Below the pieces are notes generated by a model that searched no databases, was not told the origin of the DNA, and worked only from the letters and a program-made list of their open reading frames with translations. A DNA stretch of 64,000 nt from contig NZ_VJND01000001.1 of the NCBI RefSeq assembly GCF_007556605.1, forward strand, positions 186,001 to 250,000. Direction: 5' to 3'. The DNA comes from Tepidimonas sediminis (lineage in GTDB: Bacteria > Pseudomonadota > Gammaproteobacteria > Burkholderiales > Burkholderiaceae_C). This document shows, piece after piece, positions 63,021 to 64,000 of this stretch. The position numbers and the translations under genes were made by a program. How positions within the stretch are numbered: the stretch's first letter is position 1; each line of letters starts with the position of its first letter.

Positions 63021-63715
63021 GCCGGACTCCCATGCGCGCGAGGCTCGTTGGCGGTACGCAGCACTTGGGGAATCAGTCCTGCCAAGGCCGCGTAAACGTG
63101 ACCGGCCGGCTCCCGGGGGGCGGCGCGCTGGCACGCCTGCTGCAGCAGCGGCGCCCATGCAGCCGGAAAGTGGTGCGAGAACGATTCGACCAAGGCCCGC
63201 GCCTCGATATCGAGCGCAGCGCGATCCAGCAAGCGCGCCATGAACTCCAGCTGCATCGCCACGTGGTCGGGCAGATCGTGAAAATCCTCGCACGGCTCGA
63301 AACCGGCCGTCTGGTAGCAGGCCTTGGCCTGTTGCGCCACCCAACCCGCCAGCGACCCCTCCAGCAGCAGCCCCGTGTTCAGGGGAGCCAGCACCGGCGG
63401 GGTCAGGAACAGCGCGGCGTAGGCCACGAGCCAGTCCGCCCCCGGGCCGCCACCGTCCTCGGTGTCGCGGCGCAGCTCGGCCACCTGCCTTGCCGCCGCC
63501 TGCACGGCCGCGAGATCGAGTTGCAGCGGCGCGGCCAGATCCTCCAGATCCGCCAGCAGGGGTTCGAACCAGTCACGGAAGCGCCAGCCGTGCGGAGGCG
63601 GCATGAAGGCCCGTGCGAGCAACCAGCAGGCGTCGGCGCGGGCCCTCCAACTGGCCTCACCCTCCGGCTCCCACGCCGGCTCCCATTCGGGCGCGGACAG
63701 CGTCACGCCGCTCAT
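63017..63715 (-). CDS. TorD/DmsD-family molecular chaperone
   Basis: A 232-residue all-helical chaperone for a molybdenum-containing oxidoreductase. The family pattern is visible as ADWLVAYAALFLTPPVLAPL followed by FEPCEDFHDLPDHVAMQLEF and MARLL. Such chaperones hold the catalytic subunit until cofactor is inserted and the Tat signal is ready. It overlaps the NrfD-like gene upstream and the nitroreductase gene downstream by 4 bp each, as ATGA. Confidence 0.88.
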   Translation of the reverse strand: MSGVTLSAPEWEPAWEPEGEASWRARADACWLLARAFMPPPHGWRFRDWFEPLLADLEDLAAPLQLDLAAVQAAARQVAELRRDTEDGGGPGADWLVAYAALFLTPPVLAPLNTGLLLEGSLAGWVAQQAKACYQTAGFEPCEDFHDLPDHVAMQLEFMARLLDRAALDIEARALVESFSHHFPAAWAPLLQQACQRAAPREPAGHVYAALAGLIPQVLRTANEPRAHGSPA

Positions 63716-64000
63716 CGCTGTTCGTCCAGCTGCAGCCACTTTTCCCCCGCGGCGTTGAGGACGTTGGACAGGAAGACCGCCAGCGCCAGCACCGCCCATT
63801 CCGTCGCCGACGGCCGGTAGTCCAGCAGGCCATGCACCCAGCTGCCCTTGAACAGCGGCACGAGCTGGCCGCCGATGACGAAGTCGTAACGGGCGGCGAA
63901 GAGCGCCACGATGGCCACCACCGCGGCCAGCAGCAGCAGCTGGGGGTTGCGCCGCCACGCTGGCACGACCGTCAGCGCCAGGGGAAGGCCGATGCCGACC
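63712..64000 (-). CDS. NrfD/DmsC-like membrane subunit, C-terminal part
   Basis: The last 95 residues of an integral membrane protein cut off by the window edge. Two or three hydrophobic segments are visible (PQLLLLAAVVAIVALFAARY, and EWAVLALAVFLSNVL) with the family ending YDFVIGGQLVPLFKGSWVHG and GEKWLQL. It should be the quinone-linked subunit of a molybdopterin oxidoreductase whose catalytic and iron-sulfur subunits lie beyond the right edge. Overlap with the TorD gene supports one operon. Confidence 0.8.
   Translation of the reverse strand, partial: VGIGLPLALTVVPAWRRNPQLLLLAAVVAIVALFAARYDFVIGGQLVPLFKGSWVHGLLDYRPSATEWAVLALAVFLSNVLNAAGEKWLQLDEQR

Overview
This 64 kb window is GC-rich chromosomal DNA from a betaproteobacterium, most likely of the order Burkholderiales. 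The gene set (class I-type PhaC, FdxA-type ferredoxin, thiO-thiS-thiG-thiE, rlmE-ftsH-folP-glmM order, TorD/NrfD redox genes) supports this. A thermophilic or sediment-type lineage is possible because of the large type III CRISPR system, but that is inference.

Layout. (1) 1-2809, reverse strand: a guanidine/urea-carboxylase-type operon (substrate-binding protein, permease, ATPase, then a DUF1989 associated protein cut by the window edge). It is preceded by a clear guanidine-I (ykkC) riboswitch at 2857-2970 and a sigma-54-like promoter at 3006-3022. (2) 3160-5067: a compact B12-dependent (class II) ribonucleotide reductase. (3) 5.2-13.3 kb: an accessory, partly decayed region. It holds a Phd/VapC pair with a doubly frameshifted toxin, a broken AbrB/MazF pair, a VIT-VWA protein with a MerR regulator, a 243-bp inverted-repeat element, a SprT-like protein, two unknown genes and an IS30 remnant. 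(4) 13.26-34.2 kb: a complete type III-B (Cmr) CRISPR-Cas locus. In order it has a divergent DUF1874 ring nuclease (Crn2/AcrIII-1 family), a CARF protein of the NE0113 family, a Csx1-like CARF-HEPN RNase, cmr1, cas10/cmr2, cmr3, a HEPN/MNT toxin-antitoxin pair, cmr4, cmr5, cmr6, cas6, a 31-repeat array with a decaying tail, cas2, cas1, a second cas2, a CARF-adenosine deaminase (Cad1) and a WYL regulator. (5) 34.4-35.8 kb: HigBA with a palindromic operator, then IS3 and IS30 remnants. (6) From 35.85 kb on: tRNA-Asn and core genes for thiamine, redox, PHA, tRNA modification, disulfide bond formation, K+/H+ antiport, pyrimidine and pentose phosphate metabolism, peptidase, rRNA methylation, FtsH, folate and cell-wall precursors. 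The window ends in a molybdoenzyme-type operon (NrfD-like subunit, TorD-like chaperone, nitroreductase, cytochrome c).

How the CRISPR locus should work. Cas6 cuts the pre-crRNA. Cmr1-6 bind target RNA, and Cas10, which keeps its GGDD palm motif, should make cyclic oligoadenylate. Three CARF proteins in the locus could read that signal: Csx1-like (RNA cleavage), NE0113-family (no HEPN motif seen) and Cad1 (ATP to ITP deamination in characterised homologues). The DUF1874 protein could switch the signal off. A translationally coupled HEPN/MNT pair sits inside the cmr operon between cmr3 and cmr4. Many spacers read as protein code on the strand opposite the crRNA, as expected for RNA targeting, and several point at one repetitive phage-like protein. 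Two IS30 ends in inverted orientation bracket the whole locus.
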